From Pseudomonadota bacterium (GTDB lineage Bacteria > Pseudomonadota > Alphaproteobacteria > Reyranellales > Reyranellaceae): a stretch of 7,890 bases of DNA. Both the position numbers and the translations under genes were made by a program. The stretch spans positions 1 through 7,890 of the forward strand of contig JAEZHS010000229.1 in the NCBI GenBank assembly GCA_023436825.1, read 5' to 3'. The notes under the pieces are model-generated. The model was not told the DNA's origin, ran no database searches, and worked only from the letters and a program-made list of their open reading frames with translations. Positions 1 through 5,768 of the stretch are shown here, piece after piece (the stretch's first letter is position 1; the number at the start of each line of letters is the position of its first letter).

Positions 1-221
1 GTATAGCCCAGCTCGATGCCGGTCTTGATGTGGTCGAAGAAGCGCGGCGCCAGCGCGATATAGCCGTCGGCCGCGAACTTGTCGGTCACCGCCTTGATGT
101 GGTGGTTGACCCCGAAGATCTCCTGGATGACGACCACGCCGCCCTTGGCCGTACCCTTGGGCATCGCGAGGTAGGCGCCGATCTCGCCGGCCTTTGACTT
201 AAGACGAATATCCTCACCCAT
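1..221 (-). CDS. Dienelactone hydrolase family protein (5' part; 3' end outside the window)
   Basis: The N-terminal 73 residues of an alpha/beta hydrolase of the dienelactone hydrolase (carboxymethylenebutenolidase) family are visible. The start ATG (221-219) is preceded by a strong ribosome site, GGGAGGA, about 6 bases upstream. The translation opens MGEDIRLKSKAG and then reads GGVVVIQEIFGVNHHIKAVTD followed by FAADGYIALAPRFFD. The E-I-F-G-V-N segment, with Glu near residue 34, is the family hallmark: this Glu interacts with the nucleophilic Cys in characterised DLH enzymes. The Cys-Asp-His triad itself lies off the window, so catalytic integrity cannot be judged. The family hydrolyses dienelactones in chloroaromatic breakdown, but many genomic members have unknown esterase substrates, and no other aromatic-degradation gene is visible. 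It has no signal peptide and is probably cytoplasmic. It is divergent from the PaiB-like gene. Confidence 0.88.
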   Translation of the reverse strand, partial: MGEDIRLKSKAGEIGAYLAMPKGTAKGGVVVIQEIFGVNHHIKAVTDKFAADGYIALAPRFFDHIKTGIELGY

Positions 222-330
222 GAGAATTCCTCCCGGTTGCGGCCGGCATCTGACATGGTAATGGCGCGCCGTTCAACCGGCTCCCCATCGGGGAGCGAAA
301 GCAAGCCCAGAGCAAGCCAAAGAGCCAGCG
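222..330. promoter_or_regulatory. Divergent control region with a perfect hairpin
   Basis: This 109-bp stretch separates two divergent starts (221 leftward, 331 rightward), so it must hold both promoters unless transcription enters from elsewhere. It contains a perfect inverted repeat, GCTCCCC-ATC-GGGGAGC, at 280-296: a 7-bp stem with a 3-base loop, ending 34 bases before the PaiB-like start. A possible rightward -35 (CTGACA, 250-255) has no good -10 at the right distance. No convincing sigma-70 pair is seen leftward either. Whether the hairpin is an operator or an RNA structure in the leader is unknown. Confidence 0.4.
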
Positions 331-954
331 ATGTACATTCCCAAGCATTTCGAAGGCAGCGAACCCACCGGCCGGGAGATCATGCAGGCCCACAGCTGGG
401 CCCTGCTGATGACCACGGATGCCGGCAGTGCGCCGATCGCCACCCACCTGTCGCTGCTCTGGCAGGACGACGGCTCCGAGCACGGCTCGCTGATCGGCCA
501 CATGGCCCGCGCCAGCGGCCACTGGAAGCTGTTCGACCGCCCTGCCGATTCACTCGCGCTGTTCTGGGGTCCGCACGCCTACGTCTCGCCGACCTGGTAC
601 GCGCCGGGTCCGAAGGTGCCGACCTGGAACTACGTCACCGTGCACGCCTATGGCCGGCCGCAGGTCATTGACGACACCAAGGGCGCGCTGGACGTGCTGG
701 CCAAGCTCGCGGCGGTCTACGAAGGCACTGGCCCCGAGGCCTGGGGCCTGGGCCGCCTGCCGCCCGGCAACGCCGAAGCGCAGACCAGGGGTATCGTCGC
801 CTTCCGCATGCCGCTCACGCGCGTCGAGACCAAGATCAAGCTGAGCCAGAACCGCGATCTCGAAGACCGCACACGCGTCATCGCCAGGCTCGAGGCGAGC
901 GACAATCAGGACGCGCAGGCCACGGCCAAGTGGATGAAGCGCGTCCTGCCCTGA
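331..954 (+). CDS. FMN-binding negative transcriptional regulator, PaiB family
   Basis: This 207-residue protein has the length and motif order of the PaiB family (split-barrel FMN-binding fold). It opens MYIPKHFEG and then shows APIATHLSLLW (34-44), GHMARASGHW (56-65), FWGPHAYVSPTWY (78-90), VPTWNYVTVHAYG (96-108), GIVAFRM (154-160) and KIKLSQNR (168-175). Bacillus subtilis PaiB carries equivalents of nearly all of these. PaiB was described as a negative regulator of sporulation and protease genes, but the fold is that of flavin-binding oxidoreductase-like proteins and there is no helix-turn-helix, so a DNA-binding role here is doubtful. It is probably cytoplasmic. The ribosome site is weak (AAAGAG, about 9 bases upstream). 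The stop overlaps the start of the next gene by one base, which implies an operon. Family assignment is firm; the biological role is not known. Confidence 0.9.
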   Translation: MYIPKHFEGSEPTGREIMQAHSWALLMTTDAGSAPIATHLSLLWQDDGSEHGSLIGHMARASGHWKLFDRPADSLALFWGPHAYVSPTWYAPGPKVPTWNYVTVHAYGRPQVIDDTKGALDVLAKLAAVYEGTGPEAWGLGRLPPGNAEAQTRGIVAFRMPLTRVETKIKLSQNRDLEDRTRVIARLEASDNQDAQATAKWMKRVLP

Positions 955-1544
955 TGGCGGTCCGCGAATTCAAGACGGCCGAGAGCTTCTACAAGTGGCT
1001 TGCCAAGAACCACGACAAGGCCGGCGAGGTCTGGATCAAGATCCACAAGGTCGGCTCGGGCCTGAGGTCGATCACGCCGAAGGAAGCGATCGACGTCGTG
1101 CTGTGCTGGGGCTGGATCGACGGCCTGCGCAGGGGCTTCGACGACAAAAGCTTCCTGCAGCGCTACACGCCGCGCACGAAGAAGAGCATCTGGAGCCAGA
1201 TCAACATCGACAATGTGGCCCGGCTGATCGAGGAAGGCCGCATGACCGCGCACGGGTTGCGCGAGATCGAGGCCGCCAAGGCCGACGGGCGCTGGGACCG
1301 CGCCTACAGGATCAAGGGCAACGAGATGCCGGCCGATCTTCAGGCCGCCATCGACGCCGAACCGAAGGCTCGGCGCATGTTCGAGACGCTCAGCGCCCAG
1401 AACCGCTTTGCACTGGCTTTCCGCACCCAGAACATGAAGACCGTGGCCGGTCGACGAAGGAAGATCGAATCCTTCGTCGAGATGTTGAAGCGCGGCGAGA
1501 CGATCCATCCGCAGGGCAAGCGGTCGGTGTCATCTCGAGCGTAA
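954..1544 (+). CDS. YdeI/OmpD-associated family protein
   Basis: This 196-residue protein carries the signature of the YdeI/OmpD-associated (bacteriocin-protection) family: VWIKIHKVGSG (26-36), the hallmark CWGWIDGLRR (51-60), FLQRYTPRTKKSIWSQIN (67-84), and a C-terminal helical part with NRFALAFRTQNMKT (150-163) and IESFVEMLKRGETIHPQ. Some family members are linked to resistance against cationic peptides; the biochemical activity is not established. I chose the ATG at 954 because it sits in TGATG with the preceding stop, a classic coupled start, and MAVREFKTAESFYKWL matches the usual family beginning. A GTG at 930 would add eight residues inside the upstream gene. The final residues (about SVSSRA) and the TAA stop lie inside a REP-like repeat starting near 1528, so the natural C-terminus may have been replaced. 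Confidence 0.88.
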   Translation: MAVREFKTAESFYKWLAKNHDKAGEVWIKIHKVGSGLRSITPKEAIDVVLCWGWIDGLRRGFDDKSFLQRYTPRTKKSIWSQINIDNVARLIEEGRMTAHGLREIEAAKADGRWDRAYRIKGNEMPADLQAAIDAEPKARRMFETLSAQNRFALAFRTQNMKTVAGRRRKIESFVEMLKRGETIHPQGKRSVSSRA

Positions 1545-1593
1545 GCGAGGGACCTTTTCCTGTGGCCTGAGAGGCCCCTCGCTGCGCTCGCTG
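1528..1593. repeat. REP-like inverted repeat, possible bidirectional terminator
   Basis: Arms CGAGCG-TA-AGCGAGGG (1536-1551) and CCCTCGCT-G-CGCTCG (1576-1590) pair over 14 bp with a small internal mismatch. The 24-base loop holds a second mini-stem, GGCC-TGAGA-GGCC (1564-1576). The left end reads GTCATCTCGAGCG. Sequences of the type GTCAT(C/T)CCGAGCGNAGCGAGGGA are, from general knowledge, common dispersed palindromes in many bacterial genomes. The element sits between two convergent genes and includes the stop of the YdeI-family gene. There is no T-tract, so any terminator role is inferred from position and stem strength. Confidence 0.6.
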
Positions 1594-1609
1594 ACAGCCG
1601 TGTACGGCA

Positions 1610-2971
1610 CTACTTGGCCTTCAGCAAGTCGGTCACCTTCAGGATGATCAGCTCGTTGTCGTCGGACTTGCCGAGCGCGCGGCCCGACGAGAAGGGCAGG
1701 TTGTTGTCGTTGCCGACGATGATGCGATCGCCGTCGATCGTGTCGACATTCTCGATGGTGAAGAACGGGAAGGTGAGCTTGCCGTCCTTGCCCCCCTGCT
1801 TGGCGAGCTTCTGCGGATCGTCGATATCCATCAGGTCGATGTAGCCGACCTTCTTCACAAACCCGTCGCCGTCGGCCTGGCCGAAATCGACCTTGTAGAT
1901 GCGCTTGAACTTGGCCGGCACGTTGAAGCAGTCGGGCTTGGGCGCGCCGGCGGCGCAGGCCAGCGCGGGATCGCCTTCGGTGTCGTCACGCTCGATGATC
2001 AGGCCGGTGTTCGCATCGATCAGGTTGAAGTCGCCGATCGCGTTGGCCGGCGCCTCCAGCGCATACTTCCAGGTCTTGCCGGTGTACGCGCCCTTGTCGA
2101 CATCGAACTCCAGGATGCGCAGGTAGGCCGTGCCTTCCTTCGCCTCGGGCTTGCCGTCGGCCGTCAGCAGCGGGCCCTCGAGCAGGGGATAGAGGAACTT
2201 GCCGTCGGGCGAGGCCGCCATGCCCTCGAATCCCTTGCTGCGCCGGACCTCGAACTTCGCCGGCCCGGGCGCCGCCGGCATCAGCATCGCCGGATGGTCG
2301 GGCGAGCGCACGGGCTTGCCGTCGACCATGGTCTCGAACAGCTGCAGGACCTTGCCGCTCTTGTCGGTCTTGATCAGGAACGGTCCGAACTCATCGCCAA
2401 ACCACAGCGCGTCGCCGATCGGCTGGATCGATTCGATGTCGAAATCGGAGCCGGTGAGGTAACGCTTGGCCGTGTTCTCGTTGACGATGCGGAACGGCAC
2501 CTTGCGATCGGGATCGTGCAGGAAGGTCGTCGACACGCGCTCGACCGCACCGCTCCTCCAGTCGGGCTTCAGCACGTGGAACATCAGCATGGAGTCGGGC
2601 GAGTTGGCCTTCGAGCCGAAACCGTTGTCGGTCAAGGTCAGGAACGTGCCGTCCTTCATGTTCTTGATGCCCGACAGGCCCTGCACGGGCTGGCCCTTGA
2701 GCGGCAAGTTGATGCCGGTCGGCCGTGGCGCGGCCTTGTCGGAGAGCGCCGAGATGCCGGGCACGCTTTCCGGCGTGTCGACACGCTGGCCCGGCGGGCC
2801 GGCATAACGGCCGGAGATCTGCAACTGCTCGGGCGCATCGGCCGGCGGCGGCACCAGCGTCAGGGCCGGCAGCACAGCCTGGCCCTCGAGAACGGCCGGA
2901 TACTTGGTCTGCGCAATGGCGCTGGTCGCCAGAAGGATGGCGGTGCTGGCGAGCAGGAACGATTTCAACAT
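1610..2971 (-). CDS. Esterase-like activity of phytase family protein (secreted)
   Basis: This 453-residue protein begins with a Sec signal peptide: MLKS, a hydrophobic run FLLASTAILLATS, and a likely cut after AIA at residue 20. The mature part matches the phytase-like esterase family (Pfam PF13449), with acidic blocks typical of the propeller-like fold: LTLTDNGFGSKANSPDS (111-127), LTGSDFDIES (172-181), WFGDEFGPFLI (190-200), SKGFEGMAAS (245-254), LIIERDD (324-330), FFTIENVDTIDGDRI (403-417) and NDNNLPFSSGR (421-431). Cys339 and Cys348 could form a periplasmic disulfide. The family is predicted to cleave phosphate esters, probably with metal help, but few members are characterised. The start ATG at 2971 has the ribosome site GGGGAG about 6 bases upstream. 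It is divergent from phoX, which supports a role in phosphorus acquisition, and convergent with the YdeI-family gene. Family assignment is strong; the substrate is unknown. Confidence 0.87.
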   Translation of the reverse strand: MLKSFLLASTAILLATSAIAQTKYPAVLEGQAVLPALTLVPPPADAPEQLQISGRYAGPPGQRVDTPESVPGISALSDKAAPRPTGINLPLKGQPVQGLSGIKNMKDGTFLTLTDNGFGSKANSPDSMLMFHVLKPDWRSGAVERVSTTFLHDPDRKVPFRIVNENTAKRYLTGSDFDIESIQPIGDALWFGDEFGPFLIKTDKSGKVLQLFETMVDGKPVRSPDHPAMLMPAAPGPAKFEVRRSKGFEGMAASPDGKFLYPLLEGPLLTADGKPEAKEGTAYLRILEFDVDKGAYTGKTWKYALEAPANAIGDFNLIDANTGLIIERDDTEGDPALACAAGAPKPDCFNVPAKFKRIYKVDFGQADGDGFVKKVGYIDLMDIDDPQKLAKQGGKDGKLTFPFFTIENVDTIDGDRIIVGNDNNLPFSSGRALGKSDDNELIILKVTDLLKAK

Positions 2972-3150
2972 GCTTGTCTCCCCGAATGACGTCGGTGGGC
3001 GCGTGCTAGCGCCGCGGCGCTACGGTTTGGCGACGGCCCTGTGGATCGTCGGTGGAGCGACAGCCGCCTGTCATTGAAATGAAATATATTTGTCACGTTG
3101 CCATCGCCGGTGAGGTCTACCCCGGCCGCAAAGTCTCAAAGGAGAGTGGG
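2972..3150. promoter_or_regulatory. Divergent phytase-like/phoX intergenic control region
   Basis: This 179-bp region separates the leftward phytase-like start from the phoX start. It contains the Pho box (3068-3096) and a perfect 16-bp palindrome, TAGCGCCGCGGCGCTA (3007-3022), which ends 36 bases upstream of the phytase-like ATG. It also has a 9-bp direct repeat, CGTCGGTGG, at 2990-2998 and 3047-3055. The AT-rich stretch around 3074-3093 stands out against the GC-rich background. No clear sigma-70 -35/-10 pair is visible for the phytase-like gene. Confidence 0.6.
3068..3096 (+). promoter_or_regulatory. Predicted Pho box (PhoB binding site) upstream of phoX
   Basis: Three heptamer units spaced exactly 11 bp apart resemble the PhoB consensus CTGTCAT. 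They are CTGTCAT (3068-3074, 7 of 7), ATGAAAT (3079-3085, 4 of 7) and TTGTCAC (3090-3096, 5 of 7). The 4-base spacers, TGAA and ATAT, are AT-rich as in known Pho boxes. The site ends 54 bases before the phoX ATG, leaving room for a -10 around 3113-3119 (only a weak TCTACC-like match). PhoX genes are classic PhoB targets, so the context agrees with the sequence. Confidence 0.7.
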
Positions 3151-5100
3151 ATGGACCTGCGCAGCACCGGAAACATCGACCCTGAGAATATCGGTTCGAA
3201 CCAGAGCACCGAGCCCTCGATGGGCGAGCTGATCGAGCGACGACTCGGCCGCCGCGCTGCGATGCGCGGCCTGGTCGGGGCTGGCGCTGCCGCCGCCCTC
3301 GCGCACGAGCTTCTCGACAGCACCGCGCTCGCGCAGCCGACTGGCCCCTCGACCCTTACGTTCAAGGAGGTGCCGCACGGTCTGGACAAGGAGCAGCACG
3401 TGCCGGAGGGCTACGAAGCGCAAGTGGTCATCCGCTGGGGCGATCCCGTCGTTGCCGATGCGCCGGCGTTCGATCCCAACAACCAGACGGCGGCCGCGCA
3501 GGAAAAGCAGTTCGGCTACAACAACGACTTCATCGGCGTGCATCCGCTGCCGCCAACCAGTCCAGCGGGCGCCAGCACGACGAACGACCGCTTCCTGATG
3601 GTCGTCAATCACGAGTACACCGATCCCGGCCTGATGTTCGCCGGGCTGGGCTCGGGACGTAACGTCAACCTCAATGCCTCGAAGCCCCAGGTCGAGGTCG
3701 AGATGGCGGCGCACGGCGGCTCCGTCATCGAGATCGCCCGCGACGGCGGCGCGTGGAGGGTGGTGCCGGGCAGCAAGTACGCCCGCCGCATCTCGGCCAA
3801 CACCGCGTTCGAAATCTCGGGTCCGGCGGCGGGCCACGACAAGCTCAAGACCTCGGCCGATCCGACGGGCCGCAAGGTTTTCGGCATGCTGAACAACTGC
3901 GCCGGCGGCTCGACGCCGTGGGGCACGTGGCTGACCTGCGAGGAGAACTTCAACGGCTACTTCGGCGGCGACGCCGAGAAGATGCCGGACGCCAAGGCCT
4001 ACAAGCGCTATGGCGTCTCGAAGGCCACCTTGTACGCCTGGTCCAAGTATTTCGACCGCTTCAATGTCGAGAAGGAGCCGAACGAGCCCAACCGCTTCGG
4101 CTGGGTGGTCGAGATCGATCCCTACGACCCGGGCTCGACGCCGATCAAGCGCACCGCGCTCGGCCGCTTCAAACATGAAGGCTGCACCTATGCCATCGCC
4201 AAGGACGGCCGCGTGGCGTTCTATACCGGCGACGACGAGCGCTTCGACTATGTCTACAAGTTCGTCACGGCCAAGCCGTGGAACCCCAACGATCGCGCCG
4301 CCAACAAGGACCTGCTGGACGACGGCACGCTCTACGTCGCCCGCTTCGGCGACGACGGCAAGACGGAGTGGCTGCCCATGGTGCAGGGCCAGGGACCGCT
4401 CACGGCGGAGAACGGCTTTGCCAGTCAGGCCGACGTGGTGATCTACGCCCGCGTCGCCGCCGACCTCCTGAAGGCGACACCGATGGACCGGCCCGAGGAC
4501 ATCGAGACCAACCCGGCGACCGGACGCGTCTATGTCATGCTGACCAACAACACCAGCCGCACCGAGCAGCAGGTGAATAAGCCCAATCCGGTCGCGCGCA
4601 ACGCCCACGGCCATGTCATCGAGATCACGCCCAAGGACGGCGATCACGGCTCGACCGAGGGCACCTGGGCGATCTTCCTGGTCGGCGGCCGGCCCGGCAT
4701 CGACCCGGCGGCGCGCTACCATCGCGCAGTGAGCGAGAACGGCTGGCTGTCCTGCGTCGACAACTGCACGTTCGACAGCAAGGGCCGCATCTGGATCGCG
4801 ACCGATGGCGCGCCGACGGCGGCCGGCGTCGCCGACGGCCTCTACGGCGCCGACACCACGGGCTACGGCCGCGCGCTCACGCGCTGCTTCTACCAGGCGC
4901 CGACCGGCGCCGAGGTGTGTGGGCCGCTCGTCGCGCCGGACGACAAGACGGTGTTCCTGGCCGTCCAGCATCCCGGCGAGGATGCCGGCTCGACCTTCGA
5001 GAAGCCGTCGACGCGCTGGCCCGACTTCAGGGACGGCATGCCGCCGCGCCCGGCGGTGATCGCCATCGTGAAGACGGACGGCGGGGTGATCGGGTCGTGA
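3151..5100 (+). CDS. phoX: PhoX family alkaline phosphatase, Tat-exported
   Basis: This 649-residue PhoX (DUF839) phosphatase is a periplasmic or extracellular phosphomonoesterase that uses iron and calcium to release phosphate from organic esters. A long n-region is followed by a twin-arginine signal: GRRAAMRGLVG with the arginine pair at 34-35, then an Ala-rich core and a likely cut after ALA at 61. Family blocks are intact: FIGVHPLPP; LMVVNHEYTDPGLMF; CAGGSTPWGTWLTCEEN (250-266) with the Cys expected to bridge the irons; FKHEGC (340-345); YTGDDERFDYVYKF (358-371); RPEDIE (447-452); DNCTFDSKGRIWIATDG (537-553); FLAVQHPGE (602-610). I chose the ATG at 3151, which has AAAGGAGA about 6 bases upstream. 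The frame stays open back to 3052, but that would place the Pho box inside the coding region and push the Tat motif deeper. Regulation by phosphate starvation is inferred from the Pho box. Nothing suggests inactivation. Confidence 0.95.
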   Translation: MDLRSTGNIDPENIGSNQSTEPSMGELIERRLGRRAAMRGLVGAGAAAALAHELLDSTALAQPTGPSTLTFKEVPHGLDKEQHVPEGYEAQVVIRWGDPVVADAPAFDPNNQTAAAQEKQFGYNNDFIGVHPLPPTSPAGASTTNDRFLMVVNHEYTDPGLMFAGLGSGRNVNLNASKPQVEVEMAAHGGSVIEIARDGGAWRVVPGSKYARRISANTAFEISGPAAGHDKLKTSADPTGRKVFGMLNNCAGGSTPWGTWLTCEENFNGYFGGDAEKMPDAKAYKRYGVSKATLYAWSKYFDRFNVEKEPNEPNRFGWVVEIDPYDPGSTPIKRTALGRFKHEGCTYAIAKDGRVAFYTGDDERFDYVYKFVTAKPWNPNDRAANKDLLDDGTLYVARFGDDGKTEWLPMVQGQGPLTAENGFASQADVVIYARVAADLLKATPMDRPEDIETNPATGRVYVMLTNNTSRTEQQVNKPNPVARNAHGHVIEITPKDGDHGSTEGTWAIFLVGGRPGIDPAARYHRAVSENGWLSCVDNCTFDSKGRIWIATDGAPTAAGVADGLYGADTTGYGRALTRCFYQAPTGAEVCGPLVAPDDKTVFLAVQHPGEDAGSTFEKPSTRWPDFRDGMPPRPAVIAIVKTDGGVIGS

Positions 5101-5112
5101 TTCACCCTCATG

Positions 5113-5140
5113 TCCTTCCCCTGTCAATTACGGGGGAGGA
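5113..5140. terminator. Stem-loop between convergent phoX and RidA-family genes
   Basis: TCCTTCCCC (5113-5121) pairs with GGGGGAGGA (5132-5140) over 9 bp, including one G-T pair, around the loop TGTCAATTAC. It lies in the 50-bp gap between two convergent stops. Downstream on the plus strand is A-rich sequence rather than a T-tract, and the leftward side has only a short TTTT before the stem. It is therefore a plausible but non-canonical bidirectional terminator. Confidence 0.45.
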
Positions 5141-5150
5141 AAAGAAGCGG

Positions 5151-5555
5151 CTATGAGTCGATGATCGCCATCGCGTCCATCTCGAACAGCCAGCCCGGCT
5201 GCACGAGGCGGCTGACGTAGATGAAAGTGCTGATCGGCGGTGCGGCGGTGTTGACGTAGCGGTCGCGCACTTCGCGGAAGGCCCGCATTTGTTCGGGAGT
5301 GACCGACGCCGCCGCGTAGTTGTTGATCTTGACGACGTCCTTCATCGTGCCGCCCGCGGCGCGTACCGCGGCGTCGACGTTCTTGAAGACCTGTTCGACC
5401 TGGGCGGCGAAGTCGCCCTCGCCGACCAGCTTGTCGTCGGTGTCGTGCGGCACCTGTCCGGCGATCAGCACGAGCTTTCCCTTGGTCACTTCGGCAACCT
5501 GCGAATAGCCAATGCGGCGCGGCATGGTCTGCGGATCGGAGAACTTGACGGTCAT
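5151..5555 (-). CDS. RidA/YjgF/YER057c/UK114 superfamily protein lacking the canonical Arg
   Basis: This 134-residue protein of Rid-family size has the usual layout: IGYSQVAEV near 15-23, GKLVLIAGQVPHD (26-38), FAAQVEQVFKNVDAAVRAAGGTMKDVVKINNYAA (49-82), FREVRDRYV (93-101), PPISTFIYVSRLV (106-118) and a final MDAMAIIDS. RidA enzymes deaminate reactive enamine/imine intermediates using an Arg equivalent to Arg105 of E. coli RidA, within PARSCVEVARL. Here the aligned position is Ser109 (PISTFIYVSRL), so classic RidA deaminase activity is unlikely; it probably belongs to one of the divergent Rid subfamilies. I chose the ATG at 5555 because GAGGAG lies about 7 bases upstream and MTVKFSD begins at the usual place. 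The frame is open to an ATG at 5651, but that start has no well-placed ribosome site. It is convergent with phoX, and no functional link to it is evident. Confidence 0.9.
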   Translation of the reverse strand: MTVKFSDPQTMPRRIGYSQVAEVTKGKLVLIAGQVPHDTDDKLVGEGDFAAQVEQVFKNVDAAVRAAGGTMKDVVKINNYAAASVTPEQMRAFREVRDRYVNTAAPPISTFIYVSRLVQPGWLFEMDAMAIIDS

Positions 5556-5768
5556 GAACAGGCTCCTCAGGTAGGACGCAGGGGGAAGCTGAATTCCGGT
5601 GGGATCGAAACAACTGTCGCCAGCGCCCGAGAAGAAGCGCTTGCGCATCATGGCTAGACCGTAGCGTCTCTCCTTACGGGACAGTCGAACCAGCAGGGTC
5701 GAGATGTCGACCCAGGCGATGTTCGAGGCAAGGGGGAGAGGAGCCCGAAAACAGTGTAGCAGGGCTTC
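5556..5768. promoter_or_regulatory. Upstream region of the RidA-family gene with a palindrome
   Basis: This 213-bp stretch has no convincing gene of its own. It holds a perfect 7-bp inverted repeat, GGGTCGA-GATG-TCGACCC, at 5696-5713, which ends 141 bases upstream of the RidA-family start. It also holds one copy of a 15-bp motif (5730-5744) and a weak stem, GAGCCC (5741-5746) with GGGCTT (5762-5767), just past the stop of the Arg-rich gene. The palindrome could be an operator for the RidA-family gene and the weak stem a transcription end for the gene upstream. Both are inferences; no clear promoter hexamers are seen. Confidence 0.35.
5730..5744. repeat. 15-bp direct repeat, copy 1 (AAGGGGGAGAGGAGC)
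   Basis: This is identical over 15 bases to 6406-6420 and in the same orientation. It lies 25 bases past the stop of the Arg-rich gene. It lacks the opposing CCCCC arm of the other copy, so it cannot form the same stem. It may be a remnant of a dispersed REP-like element. Confidence 0.5.

Noticed and set aside
906..1508. A 200-codon open frame on the minus strand opposite the YdeI-family gene
   Set aside because: It has no recognisable motif and no ribosome site, and the plus-strand frame has clear family signatures.
2294..2989. A 231-codon plus-strand open frame opposite the phytase-like gene
   Set aside because: The composition is typical of antisense shadow frames, and the opposite strand encodes a complete protein with a signal peptide.
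2986..2992. An ACGTCAT heptamer on the minus strand as a Pho box half-site for the phytase-like gene
   Set aside because: It is only a 5/7 match, has no phased partner 11 bp away, and lies about 15 bases from the start codon, too close for activator binding.
3052..3150. An upstream GTG start extending PhoX by 33 residues
   Set aside because: There is no ribosome site. It would place the Pho box in coding sequence, and the ATG at 3151 has an excellent AAAGGAGA.
3136..5127. A 663-codon open frame on the minus strand opposite phoX
   Set aside because: Its translation is low-complexity Arg/Val/Ala/Asp-rich with no family motifs, and it mirrors a GC-rich gene whose identity is certain. It is a shadow of codon bias.
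5556..5651. A longer RidA-family protein starting at the ATG at 5651
   Set aside because: The extra residues match nothing in the family, and the nearest AAGGAG is about 20 bases from that ATG, whereas the 5555 start has GAGGAG at proper spacing.
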